This document shows positions 54,179 through 63,060 of a DNA stretch of 64,000 nucleotides, one piece after another. Location: the NCBI RefSeq assembly GCF_900105595.1, contig NZ_LT629784.1, positions 3,100,001 through 3,164,000 of the forward strand, read 5' to 3'. Within the stretch, counting starts at the first letter, position 1. Each line of letters opens with the position of its first letter. The position numbers and the translations under genes are program-made. Source of the stretch: Stappia sp. ES.058 (lineage in GTDB: Bacteria; Pseudomonadota; Alphaproteobacteria; Rhizobiales; Stappiaceae). The notes under the pieces were generated by a model. The model had not been told where the DNA came from. It did no database searches and was given only the letters and a program-made list of their open reading frames with translations.

Positions 54179-54227
54179 AGAAACAAAAGTCTGTTTCTTC
54201 TATCCGCCAAGCGATTGGAATTGCTTG
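54179..54227. promoter_or_regulatory. Two palindromes in the aminotransferase/PuuR divergent region
   Basis: AGAAACA-N6-TGTTTCT at 54179-54198 and the near-perfect 20-bp palindrome at 54208-54227 with CAAGC/GCTTG arms. Both fit operators for the PuuR-like repressor. Confidence 0.5.
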
Positions 54228-54246
54228 TCCGGGCACAAGAGTGTTT

Positions 54247-54825
54247 ATGATTGAAAACATGTTAAACACCGAAGACTTCTCAAAGGACGTCGGGCTGCGT
54301 TTACGGGCGATCCGGCAATCGCATGGTCTGTCGCAACGGGAGTTGGCCAAGCGTGCCGGCGTGACCAACGGCTTCATCTCCCAACTGGAAGCGGCCAAGA
54401 TCAATACGTCCTTGAGTGCCTTGAAGCGGGTGCTCGACGGGATTCCGATCGGCCTGTCCCAGTTTTTTGCCTATGAACCGCAACGCGAAGAACAGGTCTT
54501 CTTTGCATCGAATGAGCTGACGGAGATCGGCAAGGGGAGGATTTCCTACCGGCAAGTTGGGGGCAGCCTGTTCGCGCATGACCTTCAGATGCTTCACGAA
54601 GTCTATGAGCCGGGCGCGGATACGGGACGGGTCATGTTGAGCCACAAGGGCGAGGAAGCCGGGATCGTGATCGAGGGGCGGCTGGAAGTGACGGTCGGCG
54701 AGCAGAAGAAAGTGCTCGGACCTGGCGATGCCTATCTTTTTACAAGCAGCACACCGCATCGGTTCCGGGCGCTTCGAAATCAAAGGTGCGTGGTCGTAAG
54801 CGCGTGCACACCGCCAAGCTTTTGA
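54247..54825 (+). CDS. XRE-cupin regulator, PuuR-like
   Basis: 192-aa regulator with HTH_XRE (LRAIRQSHGLSQRELAKRAG, residues about 15-70) and a C-terminal cupin (GVIL-type barrel: GEEAGIVIEGRLEVTVGEQKK, PHRFRAL) ending VVSACTPPSF, close to E. coli PuuR's ISAHTPTTF. PuuR represses putrescine catabolism and is relieved by putrescine. ATG 54247 or 54259; AAGAG is the only weak site. Divergent from the omega-aminotransferase, which it probably controls. Confidence 0.88.
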   Translation: MIENMLNTEDFSKDVGLRLRAIRQSHGLSQRELAKRAGVTNGFISQLEAAKINTSLSALKRVLDGIPIGLSQFFAYEPQREEQVFFASNELTEIGKGRISYRQVGGSLFAHDLQMLHEVYEPGADTGRVMLSHKGEEAGIVIEGRLEVTVGEQKKVLGPGDAYLFTSSTPHRFRALRNQRCVVVSACTPPSF

Positions 54826-54884
54826 CGGATGCGCGCAGGGATGCGGAATCCGGTTCGTCGGAACGCGGGTTGTCTCGCCGCCGC

Positions 54885-55340
54885 TCAGGAATCGTGCATC
54901 GCCCGCCTTGCCAGCCTGTCGAGTGCCTGCAGAAACCGGGACCGGTCGGCCTTTGAAAAGGCCTTTCCGCCCCCCTGGTGGAACGGGTCGGCGGCACGGA
55001 TATCCTGCATCAGGTCTCGGGTTGCGAGCCGCCCGCCAATGTTGGAGGCGTTCAGGATCTGTCCATCGTGTTGCAGCACATGCGACCCGGCCTTGAGACA
55101 CCGGTCCGCAAGCGGAATATCCGCGGTGATCACGACATCGCCGGGACCGCAATTCGCTGCAATCCACTGGTCGGCCACATCCGGCCCCTCTGCGACGATC
55201 CGAAGGGAGACCAGCGGATTGCGTGACGGTCGTATGCCACCGTTGCAAACAAGCACCACCGGGAGGTCCAGCCGTGTGGCCACGCGCTCCACCTCACCCT
55301 TTACCGGACAGGCGTCCGCATCGACATAAAGCGTTGTCAA
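54885..55340 (-). CDS. UPF0178 (YaiI/YqxD) family protein
   Basis: 151-aa protein with the family's N-terminal [10 protein letters not shown] (residues 5-14), VVLVCNGG (about 28-35), [15 protein letters not shown] (67-81) and [13 protein letters not shown] (about 90-102) motifs; PIN-like fold predicted for the family. Role unknown. Stop codon faces the PuuR-like gene. Confidence 0.92.
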   Translation of the reverse strand: MTTLYVDADACPVKGEVERVATRLDLPVVLVCNGGIRPSRNPLVSLRIVAEGPDVADQWIAANCGPGDVVITADIPLADRCLKAGSHVLQHDGQILNASNIGGRLATRDLMQDIRAADPFHQGGGKAFSKADRSRFLQALDRLARRAMHDS

Positions 55341-55728
55341 TTTTCAAATTCCGTCATTTGTTACCGCGGATGCCGTTTCTCGATACGACTCTGGCATCCC
55401 GCCGGACAATAGATCCTATATACCGCGAAATGAAATCGCCGACGATCACGATCCGGCGCAAGCGCAGGGTTCACCAGGATCACCCGTTCGTGGACGATCG
55501 GAGAGGTCTGGCGGATGGACTGCACCATCGAAGACGCCCCCTTCAAGCGCTTCCGCGACGTCGAAGCCGATACAGTCGCACGACGCCTGACGACATTGAA
55601 AAGGCTTCACGCCATAGCAGGTCATCTGCAAAAATGAATTTCAGAACCGGACCGATTCACCCTCGATCCGATCCATCAACACCCGGAACGAAACCTCGAT
55701 CGTCCGGAGTCTAAGATTGGGAGTGCTC
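55341..55728. other. Intergenic region with a possible small gene
   Basis: 388 bp between two genes transcribed away from each other. Apart from the small frame at 55515-55637 nothing was recognised; promoters for the flanking genes should lie here. Confidence 0.4.
55515..55637 (+). CDS. Possible 40-aa protein
   Basis: ATG 55515 follows GGAGAGG after 9 nt and opens a frame MDCTIEDAPFKRFRDVEADT followed by VARRLTTLKRLHAIAGHLQK, an amphipathic helical peptide, before a TGA. Codon use looks ordinary for this DNA. No family known; it may be spurious or a relic. Confidence 0.3.
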   Translation: MDCTIEDAPFKRFRDVEADTVARRLTTLKRLHAIAGHLQK

Positions 55729-56409
55729 ATGCTGCCGTGGATACATCTTGCGACGGCGGTCACTCCGCAGGGAGGCGCGCTCAAGCTGCTGCGACGGGGA
55801 GAAGAATTCTCCATCCGCCTCCAGGATGGAAACGAACTGATGAACAGCCGGCTCGGCGGGTCGGAAGAGGCGCTCGCCACCCTCGCACTGGACCGGCTCG
55901 GCAATCGACCGGCGCCGCGCGTGCTGATCGGGGGCCTCGGCATGGGGTTCACGCTTCGCGCGGTGCAGGCGATCACGCCGCCCGACGCATGTCTGACCGT
56001 CTCCGAGATTGTGCCTGAACTGACCGACTGGGCGCTGCAGCACATGGCGGCGGTCTTCGGGGAGTGTCTTTCGGACCCGCGCGTAAAGGTCAAGACAGGC
56101 GACGTCGGCGGCATGATCAAACAAGCGACTCAGGCGTTCGACGCCATCCTGCTTGACGTTGACAACGGGCCCGACGGGCTGACGCGCGCAGACAACGCAG
56201 CGCTCTACGGAGACAAGGGACTGCATCGCGCCCGTCGGGCGCTGGCCCCTGGCGGGGTCCTTGCCGTTTGGTCCGCAGCTCCCAGCGAGGCCTTTTCGAA
56301 ACGGCTTTCCCGATGCGGGTTCGACGCAATGGCAAGAACGGTGCGCGCCAGCCACACCAGGCGCGGCGCCCGGCACACCATCTGGACCGCCGTTCGACCC
56401 GACAACTGA
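55729..56409 (+). CDS. Spermidine-synthase-like SAM-fold protein
   Basis: 226-aa protein with a class I methyltransferase fold: LIGGLGMGFTLRAVQ (about 66-80), ACLTVSEIVPELTDWAL (about 86-102), LLDVDNGPDGLTR (about 140-152). The SpeE-like N-terminal strands (LLRRGEEFSIRLQDGNELMNS) are present, but the catalytic Asp motif differs from true SpeE (DVDNGP rather than DSTDP), so aminopropyl transfer is uncertain. GGGAG precedes ATG 55729. Confidence 0.8.
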   Translation: MLPWIHLATAVTPQGGALKLLRRGEEFSIRLQDGNELMNSRLGGSEEALATLALDRLGNRPAPRVLIGGLGMGFTLRAVQAITPPDACLTVSEIVPELTDWALQHMAAVFGECLSDPRVKVKTGDVGGMIKQATQAFDAILLDVDNGPDGLTRADNAALYGDKGLHRARRALAPGGVLAVWSAAPSEAFSKRLSRCGFDAMARTVRASHTRRGARHTIWTAVRPDN

Positions 56410-56527
56410 TATCCGGACATGTGAAATGTCGTCGCTTGACCGGCATGACCGGCGCTGCGCGTTGCAGGCCGAATTCTGCCAAGTCCCAACCGGCGCACAC
56501 TTGCGCCGGCAAACCCGGTGCGGGTCG

Positions 56528-57334
56528 CTACCACTCCGGTGACCTGCCGAAACCACAGATCTCATCGAGTTCCTCGTAGGCCCCTGCGGAGGCACCGAGC
56601 ACCGGAGCGGGAAGCAGCAATCCATCGCCGTCGGGAAAGGCGCGCACGCGCCCACCGGCCTCATTGATCAGGGTATAGCCGGCGATGCAGTCCCAGGCGC
56701 TCATGCGCGGTTCGGCATAGCCGACAAGCCGCCCCGCCGCGACCCAGGCCAGCATCAGGGCTCCCGACCCGTATCTCACCCAGGCGGCGCCCGCCTCCAT
56801 CAGTTCGGCGAGCATTCGCCCGACATGCGCGCTGTCGACCCGGTCGTTGGCGCCGACGCCCAAAAGACCGGACCTGAGATCGCCGTCGAGGACACGAAGC
56901 GGCTCTCCGTTCAGGAACGCACCCTTGCCGCGCGTCGCGACGTAGAGCTCGTTCAGGACCGGCGCATAGATCACCCCCAGGACAGGCCCCTCCTCGTCGC
57001 AGGCGCCGATGGAAACACACCAACCGGGCAGTCCGTGCAGATACGGCGCCGTTCCGTCGATGGGATCGATCACCCAGGTAAGTCCGGAGCTGCCTTCGCT
57101 CATGCCGTGTTCCTCGCCCAACTGCGCATCGAGGGGAAAGGCCTCATCCAGGGCCTTCCGGATCAGTGTCTCCACATCCCGGTCCGCGTCCGACACCAGG
57201 TCCGTTACATGGCGTTTTTGTTCAATCACCAAGGCATCGCGCGCGTAAAAATGGTCAAGCGCCAGCTTGCCGGCACGTCGGGCCACTTCGATCGCCACGG
57301 TGAGCCGATCCAAAGATGCACTCGAACCCGTCAT
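56528..57334 (-). CDS. Inositol monophosphatase-family phosphatase
   Basis: 268-aa magnesium-dependent phosphatase. GEEHG (about 73-77), WVIDPIDGTAPYLHG (about 87-101) and the C-terminal WDCIAGYTL give the metal ligands Glu, two Asp and the third Asp. The family includes inositol, histidinol and fructose-1,6-bisphosphate phosphatases. Start overlaps the ATPase stop (57334/57331), so it is the last gene of the AfuABC-like operon, suggesting it dephosphorylates the imported compound. Confidence 0.9.
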   Translation of the reverse strand: MTGSSASLDRLTVAIEVARRAGKLALDHFYARDALVIEQKRHVTDLVSDADRDVETLIRKALDEAFPLDAQLGEEHGMSEGSSGLTWVIDPIDGTAPYLHGLPGWCVSIGACDEEGPVLGVIYAPVLNELYVATRGKGAFLNGEPLRVLDGDLRSGLLGVGANDRVDSAHVGRMLAELMEAGAAWVRYGSGALMLAWVAAGRLVGYAEPRMSAWDCIAGYTLINEAGGRVRAFPDGDGLLLPAPVLGASAGAYEELDEICGFGRSPEW

Positions 57335-58392
57335 GCTGCACCGGGGATAAGGGCTATGCCACGCGGGCGAACCTCGAGCGATACTTCGGTACCGGCGCGA
57401 AGCAGCGTCTCGCTCTCATCGTCGATGACAAAGATGCGTCCGACAGGGCCGTCAATCTCGTACTCGACGTGATCGCCAAGATAGGCCGAAGAGGCGATCG
57501 TGCCAGCCATGCCGCTGCCTGTGGTTCTTACCTTCAGCGCGTTGGAGCGAAGCGACAGGCGGGCCGGACCCGGAGTTGCCCCGCGAGCGGGCAGCGGAAA
57601 GGCAATTCCTCCCAGTTCGACCTGCGCGATGTCCCCTTCCACCGTAAGCACCCGTCCCTCGACCACATTGGCTTCACCGATGAAGTCGGCGATGAATTCC
57701 GAGGCAGGCGATTCGTAGAGCTCGCGCGGGGTCCCGATCTGTTCGATTCTGCCATCCTTCATGACGACGATCGTATCGGACACGGCCAGGGCCTCTTCCT
57801 GGTCATGCGTGACATACACGGCCGTGAACCCGAGCCTTTGCTGCAGTTCGCGAATGTCGGTGCGAACCTTTCGCCGGAGGCGTGCATCGAGATTGGAAAG
57901 CGGCTCATCCAGCAACAGAACCTGCGGCTCGAGCACGAGCGCGCGAGCGACGGCAACGCGCTGCTGCTGCCCGCCGGAAAGCTCCGCCGGAAGCCGTTCG
58001 CCAAGCCCGGACAGTCCCACCAGATCAAGAGCCTCTTCCGCGCGCCGGCGCGCCTCGGCCGGACGCTGCCCTCCCGCTTCCAGCCCGTAGGCCACATTCT
58101 GTCCCACGTTCATGTGCGGAAACAGGGCGTAGCTTTGAAAGACCATCGACACGTCACGCCGGTCGGCGGGAAGCCGCGTCACGTCCTCGCCGCCGATCAG
58201 GATCTGCCCCTTGGTCGGGCTTTCAAGGCCTGCAAGCATGCGTAGGGTCGTGGTTTTACCGCACCCTGAGGGACCGAGCAGGGTCACCAGTTCACCCGGT
58301 GTGATATCCAGCGTCAGATCCGCGATGGCGGTGAATTCGCCAAAGCTCTTCCGCACATTGCGAAACGCAACGGCGCCTCTTGGCTGCGTCAT
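57331..58392 (-). CDS. ABC transporter ATP-binding protein, AfuC/FbpC/PotA type
   Basis: 353-aa ATPase. Walker A GPSGCGKTT, VFQSYALFPHMNV, signature LSGGQQQRVAVARAL, Walker B VLLLDEPLSNLD, switch His in VTHD, and a TOBE domain from about residue 275. The start overlaps the permease stop (ATGA). It energises the dual permease upstream. Confidence 0.92.
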   Translation of the reverse strand: MTQPRGAVAFRNVRKSFGEFTAIADLTLDITPGELVTLLGPSGCGKTTTLRMLAGLESPTKGQILIGGEDVTRLPADRRDVSMVFQSYALFPHMNVGQNVAYGLEAGGQRPAEARRRAEEALDLVGLSGLGERLPAELSGGQQQRVAVARALVLEPQVLLLDEPLSNLDARLRRKVRTDIRELQQRLGFTAVYVTHDQEEALAVSDTIVVMKDGRIEQIGTPRELYESPASEFIADFIGEANVVEGRVLTVEGDIAQVELGGIAFPLPARGATPGPARLSLRSNALKVRTTGSGMAGTIASSAYLGDHVEYEIDGPVGRIFVIDDESETLLRAGTEVSLEVRPRGIALIPGAA

Positions 58393-60599
58393 GCGGTTGC
58401 TTCCTTTTCGATGGGTGAGACAGAGGACACGGCATCCTCCCGGCGGCGGATACGGCGATCGCCAACGAGCAGCTGGAAACCGCCGATCACCGTGATCATC
58501 ACGAGAATGAGGACCGAGGAGTAGGCAATGGCGATGCCATATTCCCCGTTTTCCACCAGTCCGACGATATAGGCCGTGGCCATGTTGTATTTGGCGCTGA
58601 CAAGAAAGATCACCGCAGAGATCGACGTGATGGCCCGCACGAAGCTGTAGACCAGCGCGGCAAGAATGGCCGGACGCATGAGCGGCAGGATAACCTTGCG
58701 CATGGTGCGGCTGGATCCCGCCCCGAGTGTGAGGGACGCCTCGTCCAGCGAGCCATCGAGTTGGCTCATGGCAGCCACGCCGCCGCGAACGCCGACCGGC
58801 ATGTTGCGGAAGACGAAGCAGGCGATCAGGATCGCGGCGGTTCCCGTCATCTGAAGCGGCGGGAGATTGAAGGCCATGATGTAGCTGATGCCGATGACCG
58901 TGCCCGGGATGGCGAAACTCATCATCAGCGCAAACTCGAAGACCGAGCGCCCGGGGAAATTCTGGCGCACGATCAGCCAGGCGGTCAAAAGCCCCACGGC
59001 GGCCGTCAGCGGTGCGGCGAGCAGGGCGATTTCCATGGTGGTCCAGAAACTGTCCCACGCAACGCCGGTCCAGCGAATGCCGTCCTCCCAGCCAACGCCG
59101 AATGCACGCACGTAGTGTTCAAGCGTCAGCGAGTGATCGAGCCCCCAGACCTTCACGAAGCCTCCGAAGACAATCATGGCGTAGACCGTGATGGTGAAGG
59201 CGGCCCAGAGCACGGCCACCGTTGTCACCGGGAGGGCGACCCGCCGCGGCAGGGTGATGTGCCGGCCGCCGTCTCCCTTGCCGGTCACCGTGGCAAAGTT
59301 GCGACCCGTCAGCCAGAACCGTTGAGCAAGAAACGCCGAGAGGGTGAAGATCAGCAGAACCGTGGCCAGAACAGCCGCGCGTGAGGGATCATTCTGCGCC
59401 CCGACGACGGCAAAGAAGATTTCGGTCGACAAAACTCCGCCGGACCCTCCGAGAACGAGCGGATTGCCGAAGTCTGCCATCGATTCGATGAAACCGATCA
59501 GAAACGCATTCGCAAGACCCGGTGCCATCAGTGGCAGGGACACCTTGCGAAAAGTCCGCCAGCGATCCGACCGCAGTGTCTGGCTCGCCTCTTCCATGGA
59601 CGGGCTGATCCCCTCGACCACACCGATGAGAACCAGGAAGGCGATCGGCGTGAAACTCAGCATCTGGGCAATCCAGATGCCGGTAAGCCCGTAAAGCCAG
59701 CGTCCGAGCTCCCAACCCGTGGCGGTATCGATCAAGTTCGTCAACGTGCCCGAGCGGCCCAGAAGCATCGTCAGGGCGAGGCCGACCACGAAAGGTGGCG
59801 TGATAATCGGCAGAACGGTCAGGAGGCGCAGGGACTTCTTGAACCGGAACCGCGTGCGGGTCGCCACCAGGGCGAATGCCAGCCCGAGCAGCGTCGTACC
59901 GGTCGCGGTACAGATCGCGAGAAAGAAGGTGCGCCATGCGACCCCGCAATTGCCGCCTGCCAGGCAGGCGAGCGACCAGATCTTAGGATCAACGATGTTA
60001 CGGCGTACGCCTTCGGTCGTGAACGAACCGTCGAATTCCTGGAAAGCGCCAGTGAACATCGAGACGAGGGGATAGAAGACGAAAATCGTCACCAGCAGAA
60101 CGAGCAGGACAATGGCGCCCAGAACAAAGGCGTCGCCTTTCAAAGCCCCGCGTTCGGCTGCACCGAAGGCGATGAGAAGAGCAAACGTCGTAACCAGAAC
60201 AAGTGCCCCGGCGCCAAAGGCGGGTTGGCCGGAGGCGGGTCCGAAGGTTGCTTCGAGCAATCCCCAGTTCCAGCCGCGCAATCCCAGCGCCAGGCCTTCG
60301 CTGACCATCCACAAGAGACCCGCCACACCGATCACGATCAACGCCTTGCCGCGCTCTCCGGGCATGCGTGTTGCCCGCAGATAGACCGCTGCCGCGATGA
60401 GCCCGAGGATCGGCCAGAACTGCCAGTTCCCCGTCAAAGCCTGGACAAGACCGGGCCAGAGCTTTTCGGATGCAATGAAGTCGGGCAACCATTCAAGGCT
60501 GAAGAAGCCGGATCTGATGCGGTACCAGGGCAGTGCGACAAGCGCAAAGATGCCCGCCGCCAGGATCAGATCGAGCCTGCGGTTGTCTCTGGAGGTCAT
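58389..60599 (-). CDS. Dual-domain ABC permease, AfuB/FbpB type
   Basis: 736-aa membrane protein, two permease modules in one chain. EAA loops MEEASQTLRSDRWRTFRKVSLP (about residue 340) and LDEASLTLGAGSSRTMRKVILP (about 640). Family members of the AfuB/FbpB type are normally fused like this; the N-terminal 170 residues add several helices. ATG 60599 follows the binding protein gene by 67 bp. Confidence 0.9.
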   Translation of the reverse strand: MTSRDNRRLDLILAAGIFALVALPWYRIRSGFFSLEWLPDFIASEKLWPGLVQALTGNWQFWPILGLIAAAVYLRATRMPGERGKALIVIGVAGLLWMVSEGLALGLRGWNWGLLEATFGPASGQPAFGAGALVLVTTFALLIAFGAAERGALKGDAFVLGAIVLLVLLVTIFVFYPLVSMFTGAFQEFDGSFTTEGVRRNIVDPKIWSLACLAGGNCGVAWRTFFLAICTATGTTLLGLAFALVATRTRFRFKKSLRLLTVLPIITPPFVVGLALTMLLGRSGTLTNLIDTATGWELGRWLYGLTGIWIAQMLSFTPIAFLVLIGVVEGISPSMEEASQTLRSDRWRTFRKVSLPLMAPGLANAFLIGFIESMADFGNPLVLGGSGGVLSTEIFFAVVGAQNDPSRAAVLATVLLIFTLSAFLAQRFWLTGRNFATVTGKGDGGRHITLPRRVALPVTTVAVLWAAFTITVYAMIVFGGFVKVWGLDHSLTLEHYVRAFGVGWEDGIRWTGVAWDSFWTTMEIALLAAPLTAAVGLLTAWLIVRQNFPGRSVFEFALMMSFAIPGTVIGISYIMAFNLPPLQMTGTAAILIACFVFRNMPVGVRGGVAAMSQLDGSLDEASLTLGAGSSRTMRKVILPLMRPAILAALVYSFVRAITSISAVIFLVSAKYNMATAYIVGLVENGEYGIAIAYSSVLILVMITVIGGFQLLVGDRRIRRREDAVSSVSPIEKEATA

Positions 60600-60665
60600 G
60601 TGTCCGTCCGATGGGAGAGAATAGGCAGGGACGGACGGCCAGGGGCCGTCCGCCGCGAGCAGGAT

Positions 60666-61688
60666 CTACTGAAGCGGCAGTGAGCCGATTTCGTCATCCC
60701 AACGCGCAAGAAGCGCCTTGCGCCGTTCTGCGCTGCCGTATTCAGCAAAGTCGTAGTCGATCAGCTTGATCGTGGACAGATCCGGTGCCTCCGCGGGCGG
60801 GGTCGCCTTGGCATTGGACGGGATCTGGAAAGAGCCTGCCTCGGGCATCATGTTCTGGACTTCCGACGTCAAGACCCAGTCGTAGAAGACCTTGGCCGGC
60901 TCCGGGTTTTGCGCCCCCTCGATCAGGGACATCGATCCGATCTCGTACCCGGTTCCCTCGCAAGGCGCGACGACTGCGACCGGAAAACCGGCGACGGCCT
61001 GCGCCACCGCGTCATGCTGGAAAACGATGCCCAGTCCGGTTTCGCCCCTGGCCGCCGACTTGACCGGCGCGCTGCCGGACTTGGTGTATTGCGACACATT
61101 GGCGTGCATTTTTTTCAGGAAATCGAAGGCCTCGTCTTCCCCCATCAGCTGAACCAGCGTCGCAAGCGTCGTATAGGCGGTTCCCGAGGAGTTGGGGTCG
61201 GCAATCTGGATCTCTCCCTTCAGCGCCGGATCCAGCAAGTCCGCCCAGCATTTCGGCGCGTCGATGCCCTTTTCCTTGAAGATCTCGGTGTTGTAGCCCC
61301 AGCCGAGCGCACCGGAATAGACGCCGACCGTGTGATAGTCAGAGACTTTGGCCTGCCCCTGTGCCCAGTCCTGCAGCTCGTCCAGCATCGACGACTTGTA
61401 CTGCGCGCTCAGCCCGTCCTGGCCGGCCTGAAGATGCGGGTCGCCGGTGCCGCCCCACCACAGGTCGGTCTGCGGATTACGGGCCTCGGCCCGCACCTTG
61501 GCATAAGCCTCGCCCGACGACAGCCGGATCATGTTGACATCGATATCGGGATGACCGCCCTCGAATTCGCTGACCAGCCTCTCGCAGATCACGACATCGG
61601 CCGAGCAAATCAGGTTGAGTTCAGCGGCAACCGCGGCGCCGGGCAACGTGACGAGAGCGCCCAGAAGGGCGCATTTCAAAAGTTTCAT
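60666..61688 (-). CDS. Periplasmic binding protein, AfuA/FbpA-like (SBP family 6)
   Basis: 340-aa binding protein with signal peptide MKLLKCALLGALVTLPGAAVA. Mature region: LNLICSADVVICERLVSEFE, DLWWGGTGDPHL, ADPNSSGTAYTTLAT. It resembles the AfuA/iron-binding-type family, in which some members bind sugar phosphates rather than iron; no clear iron ligand Tyr pair was seen. GGGAGGAAATC precedes ATG 61688. First gene of the operon, divergent from a LacI regulator. Confidence 0.9.
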   Translation of the reverse strand: MKLLKCALLGALVTLPGAAVAAELNLICSADVVICERLVSEFEGGHPDIDVNMIRLSSGEAYAKVRAEARNPQTDLWWGGTGDPHLQAGQDGLSAQYKSSMLDELQDWAQGQAKVSDYHTVGVYSGALGWGYNTEIFKEKGIDAPKCWADLLDPALKGEIQIADPNSSGTAYTTLATLVQLMGEDEAFDFLKKMHANVSQYTKSGSAPVKSAARGETGLGIVFQHDAVAQAVAGFPVAVVAPCEGTGYEIGSMSLIEGAQNPEPAKVFYDWVLTSEVQNMMPEAGSFQIPSNAKATPPAEAPDLSTIKLIDYDFAEYGSAERRKALLARWDDEIGSLPLQ

Positions 61689-61719
61689 GATTTCCTCCCA
61701 ATTTCCCCTTATGACAGGG

Positions 61720-61743
61720 ACAGGTGAATTGCACACCTGTGCA
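61720..61743. promoter_or_regulatory. LacI-type operator candidate
   Basis: ACAGGTG-N7-CACCTGT (61720-61740) overlaps TGCACA-CC-TGTGCA (61730-61743), between the AfuA-like and LacI genes, 32 bp before the former's start. Palindromes with TGCACA half-sites suit a LacI-family repressor. Confidence 0.55.
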
Positions 61744-61841
61744 TTACATTGAATTTCCCATCGCGTCCTGTCAATAAAATGATATGAAAACAGTGTATCT
61801 TTCTTCGGGCCGAAACGTGCACAGCTTTGCAAGGCATTGAA

Positions 61842-62837
61842 ATGACAAGGCACCAGGTGAGCGCAAAGGATGTTGCCGAACTGGCGGGCGTATCGCGCAC
61901 AGCCGTTTCGCGCGCGTTCACTCCCGGTGCCTCCGTCTCTGCCGAGACAAAAGCGAAGGTCTACGCCGCAGCCGAGAAGCTGGGCTACCAGGTCAACAAT
62001 CTTGCGCGCGGCTTGCTGACATCGCGAACGGGTCTCGTTGCTCTGATTGCCGCCGAAATCCAGTCGCCGTATCGCGCCTCACTGCTGGCGGCATTGTCGA
62101 GCCGCCTTCAAGAGACAGGCAAGGTCGGCATGCTCATCAATACCGATCGTTCGGACGAGAGCGTCGCACGGGCGCTGCAGAAGGCCATTTCCTACCGCAC
62201 CGAAGCCGCAATCATCCTGTCGGGCATGCCGGACGCCTCCCTGGCCGAAATCTGTCTGCGCAATGGCATGCGACTCGTGTTCATCAACCGGGAGGAGGAG
62301 CGCCCCGGGGCGCTGCGCATTCATCTGGATGATGCTGTTGCCGGGCGCCAGGCTTTCGTGTCGCTCGCTGCAGCCGGATGCAAACGCCCGGCATTTGCAT
62401 CTTCGATGGCCGGCACGCCCAGCCTGGTGGCAAGGGGTGTCGGGTTTCGGGCGATGGCTGCAGAGGCCGGCGTGCAGATCGTCGAGTGCGCGAGCGGCAT
62501 GACCTCCTACCGCACGGGTCTCGATGTGGGCACGCAACTGCTGACGATGGCCGACCGTCCTGACGGTATCTTTTGCGCGACCGACCTGATCGCCTGCGGG
62601 GTCGTCGATGCGGCACGCCAGCGCTTCAAGCTGCGCGTGCCGGAAGACGTGTCGGTGATCGGTTTCGACGACATCGAGCAGGCGGCATGGGAGAGTTACA
62701 GCCTGACGACGTTCCGTCAGCCGATTGATGAGATTGCCGACGCGGCCGTAACCTATTTGTCCGAGGCGCCCAACGACGAGCCGCAAACGGTCACCCTTTC
62801 ATCTCGGATGGTCTGGCGCGGGAGCATCCGGAAGTAA
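61842..62837 (+). CDS. LacI-family transcriptional regulator
   Basis: 331-aa regulator. HTH at residues 8-27 (AKDVAELAGVSRTAVSRAF), hinge LGYQVNNLARGLLTSRTGLV, then a periplasmic-binding-like effector domain ending FDDIEQAAWESYSLTTFRQP. ATG 61842 has a weak AAGG; a TTG at 61827 is possible. Divergent from the AfuABC-like operon and its likely regulator, perhaps answering to a sugar phosphate. Confidence 0.92.
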   Translation: MTRHQVSAKDVAELAGVSRTAVSRAFTPGASVSAETKAKVYAAAEKLGYQVNNLARGLLTSRTGLVALIAAEIQSPYRASLLAALSSRLQETGKVGMLINTDRSDESVARALQKAISYRTEAAIILSGMPDASLAEICLRNGMRLVFINREEERPGALRIHLDDAVAGRQAFVSLAAAGCKRPAFASSMAGTPSLVARGVGFRAMAAEAGVQIVECASGMTSYRTGLDVGTQLLTMADRPDGIFCATDLIACGVVDAARQRFKLRVPEDVSVIGFDDIEQAAWESYSLTTFRQPIDEIADAAVTYLSEAPNDEPQTVTLSSRMVWRGSIRK

Positions 62838-62939
62838 CGGCACGAAACGAAGGAGACCGACTTGACCAGCCGATGAACGTTCGTCCAGCCGCGACTTGAG
62901 CCCGGTTGGAATTCACGCCAGTTGGCGCAGGCTGAAAAC

Positions 62940-62963
62940 CGCCCGACACGCTAGGGTCGGGCG
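62940..62963 (+). terminator. Hairpin downstream of the LacI gene
   Basis: CGCCCGAC and GTCGGGCG with an 8-nt loop, 100 bp after the LacI stop. No T-run follows, so a weak or rho-aided terminator. Confidence 0.4.
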
Positions 62964-62998
62964 ATTGCGACGGTCAGGGCCCGCGCGTGGTTTGCCGA

Positions 62999-63060
62999 GC
63001 TCCAACGACCAATTCCGCAACGAATGCCTGAACGCCCCCTACCTCACATCGATGGAAGAA
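62999..63060 (+). mobile_element. Possible IS3-family transposase remnant
   Basis: Translation SNDQFRNECLNAPYLTSMEE resembles the conserved FNGRFRDECLNEHWF segment near the C-terminus of IS3-group transposases. Only about 20 codons remain, and it overlaps the end of the aldehyde dehydrogenase gene by 17 nt. Could be a chance resemblance. Confidence 0.3.
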
